DNA of 64,000 nucleotides from Ensifer adhaerens (GTDB lineage Bacteria > Pseudomonadota > Alphaproteobacteria > Rhizobiales > Rhizobiaceae). Positions 63,851 to 64,000 of the stretch are shown piece after piece (positions within the stretch are counted from its first letter, which is position 1; each line of letters starts with the position of its first letter). Under the pieces are notes generated by a model. It searched no databases. It was not told the origin of the DNA and saw nothing but the letters and a program-made list of their open reading frames with translations. Both the position numbers and the translations under genes were made by a program. Location of the stretch: contig NZ_LAZS01000001.1 in assembly GCF_002007205.1 (NCBI RefSeq), positions 186,001-250,000 on the forward strand, written 5' to 3'.

Positions 63851-64000
63851 ATGAGCGTGCTTGCCGTTCTCGCCTTTTCCGACACATTCGCAGCCGCCAG
63901 GCGCAGGGCAAGGCAATGGGCGGCCAAGTTGCTGTTTGCCGAGGCGCCCGACGAGGTGCCGACGGCCAAGCCGCGGCTGCTTCGCGATGCCGGGATCCCA
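63851..64000 (+). CDS. small basic protein, possibly DUF1127-like, cut by the window edge
   Basis: From the ATG at 63851 an open frame reads MSVLAVLAFSDTFAAARRRA and continues to the window end with KPRLLRDAGIP. The Arg-rich helix and LLRDAGI end recall DUF1127 proteins, which in rhizobia are often controlled by LysR regulators. An in-frame ATG at 63764 lies inside the operator dyad, so 63851 is preferred. The ribosome site is weak and no stop is visible. Confidence 0.4.
   Translation, partial: MSVLAVLAFSDTFAAARRRARQWAAKLLFAEAPDEVPTAKPRLLRDAGIP

Overview
The window is a high-GC, gene-dense stretch of chromosome from an alphaproteobacterium of the Rhizobiaceae, most likely Sinorhizobium/Ensifer. 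This rests on protein families and gene order: an Omp10-type lipoprotein, GapR (DUF2312), RcdA (DUF1465), DUF1192, DUF1244, DUF1036, homospermidine synthase, a TacA-like sigma-54 activator, the gap-pgk-fbaB-tkt block, zapA followed by a 6S-like RNA, CtrA boxes, and two 108-bp RIME-like intergenic repeats. It reads as core housekeeping chromosome. I see no phage, insertion sequence, CRISPR array, tRNA or rRNA.

Layout. 1-11.6 kb: the end of gltB and all of gltD (glutamate synthase), then envelope genes (SGNH-like protein, lytic transglycosylase, galU, outer-membrane barrel), an SPFH/NfeD pair and hemH. 11.7-21.7 kb: a secreted 5'-nucleotidase with a LysM tail, an Omp10-like lipoprotein, homospermidine synthase, a DUF3445 protein, a PAS-GGDEF diguanylate cyclase, pabB-pabC and pepF. 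21.8-31.9 kb: the sigma-54 activator, a periplasmic DUF882/M15-like protein, gapR, DUF1244, N-formylglutamate amidohydrolase, DUF1036-pykA, a three-gene operon of unclear role (TPR protein, Cys-His-Asp protein, alpha/beta hydrolase) and rpmJ.

32-42.8 kb: a ydcH-purE-purK operon, a second YdcH protein, ArsR and TauE-like genes, a thiE-like gene with a Sel1-repeat protein, suhB, a non-flagellar MotA/MotB-like pair and an FAD dehydrogenase. 42.8-55.3 kb is more accessory: a palindromic repeat, an orphan Bug-type binding protein, an ABC exporter, rpmE, a frameshifted gene, rcdA with CtrA boxes upstream, DUF1192-MFS, an adenylate cyclase with TolB-like and TPR regions, a DHA2 efflux pump divergent from its probable TetR regulator, and a PhzF protein. 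55.5-64 kb: central carbon metabolism (fbaB, pgk, a PF06475 glycolipid-binding gene, gap, tkt), then DUF4164-zapA, a 6S RNA candidate, and a LysR gene divergent from a partial small protein.

The genes join nitrogen assimilation (gltBD), glycolysis and gluconeogenesis (pykA, fbaB, pgk, gap, tkt), purine, folate and haem synthesis, envelope building and cell-cycle control (gapR, rcdA, zapA, tacA). The most useful leads are regulatory: similar CG-centred dyads beside fbaB and DUF1036-pykA, CtrA boxes beside rcdA, clean operator palindromes beside the TetR, PhzF and LysR genes, and a single-base frameshift in an otherwise convincing gene. I found no clearly new multi-gene system. The closest candidates are the MotA/MotB-like pair and the TPR/Cys-His-Asp/hydrolase operon.
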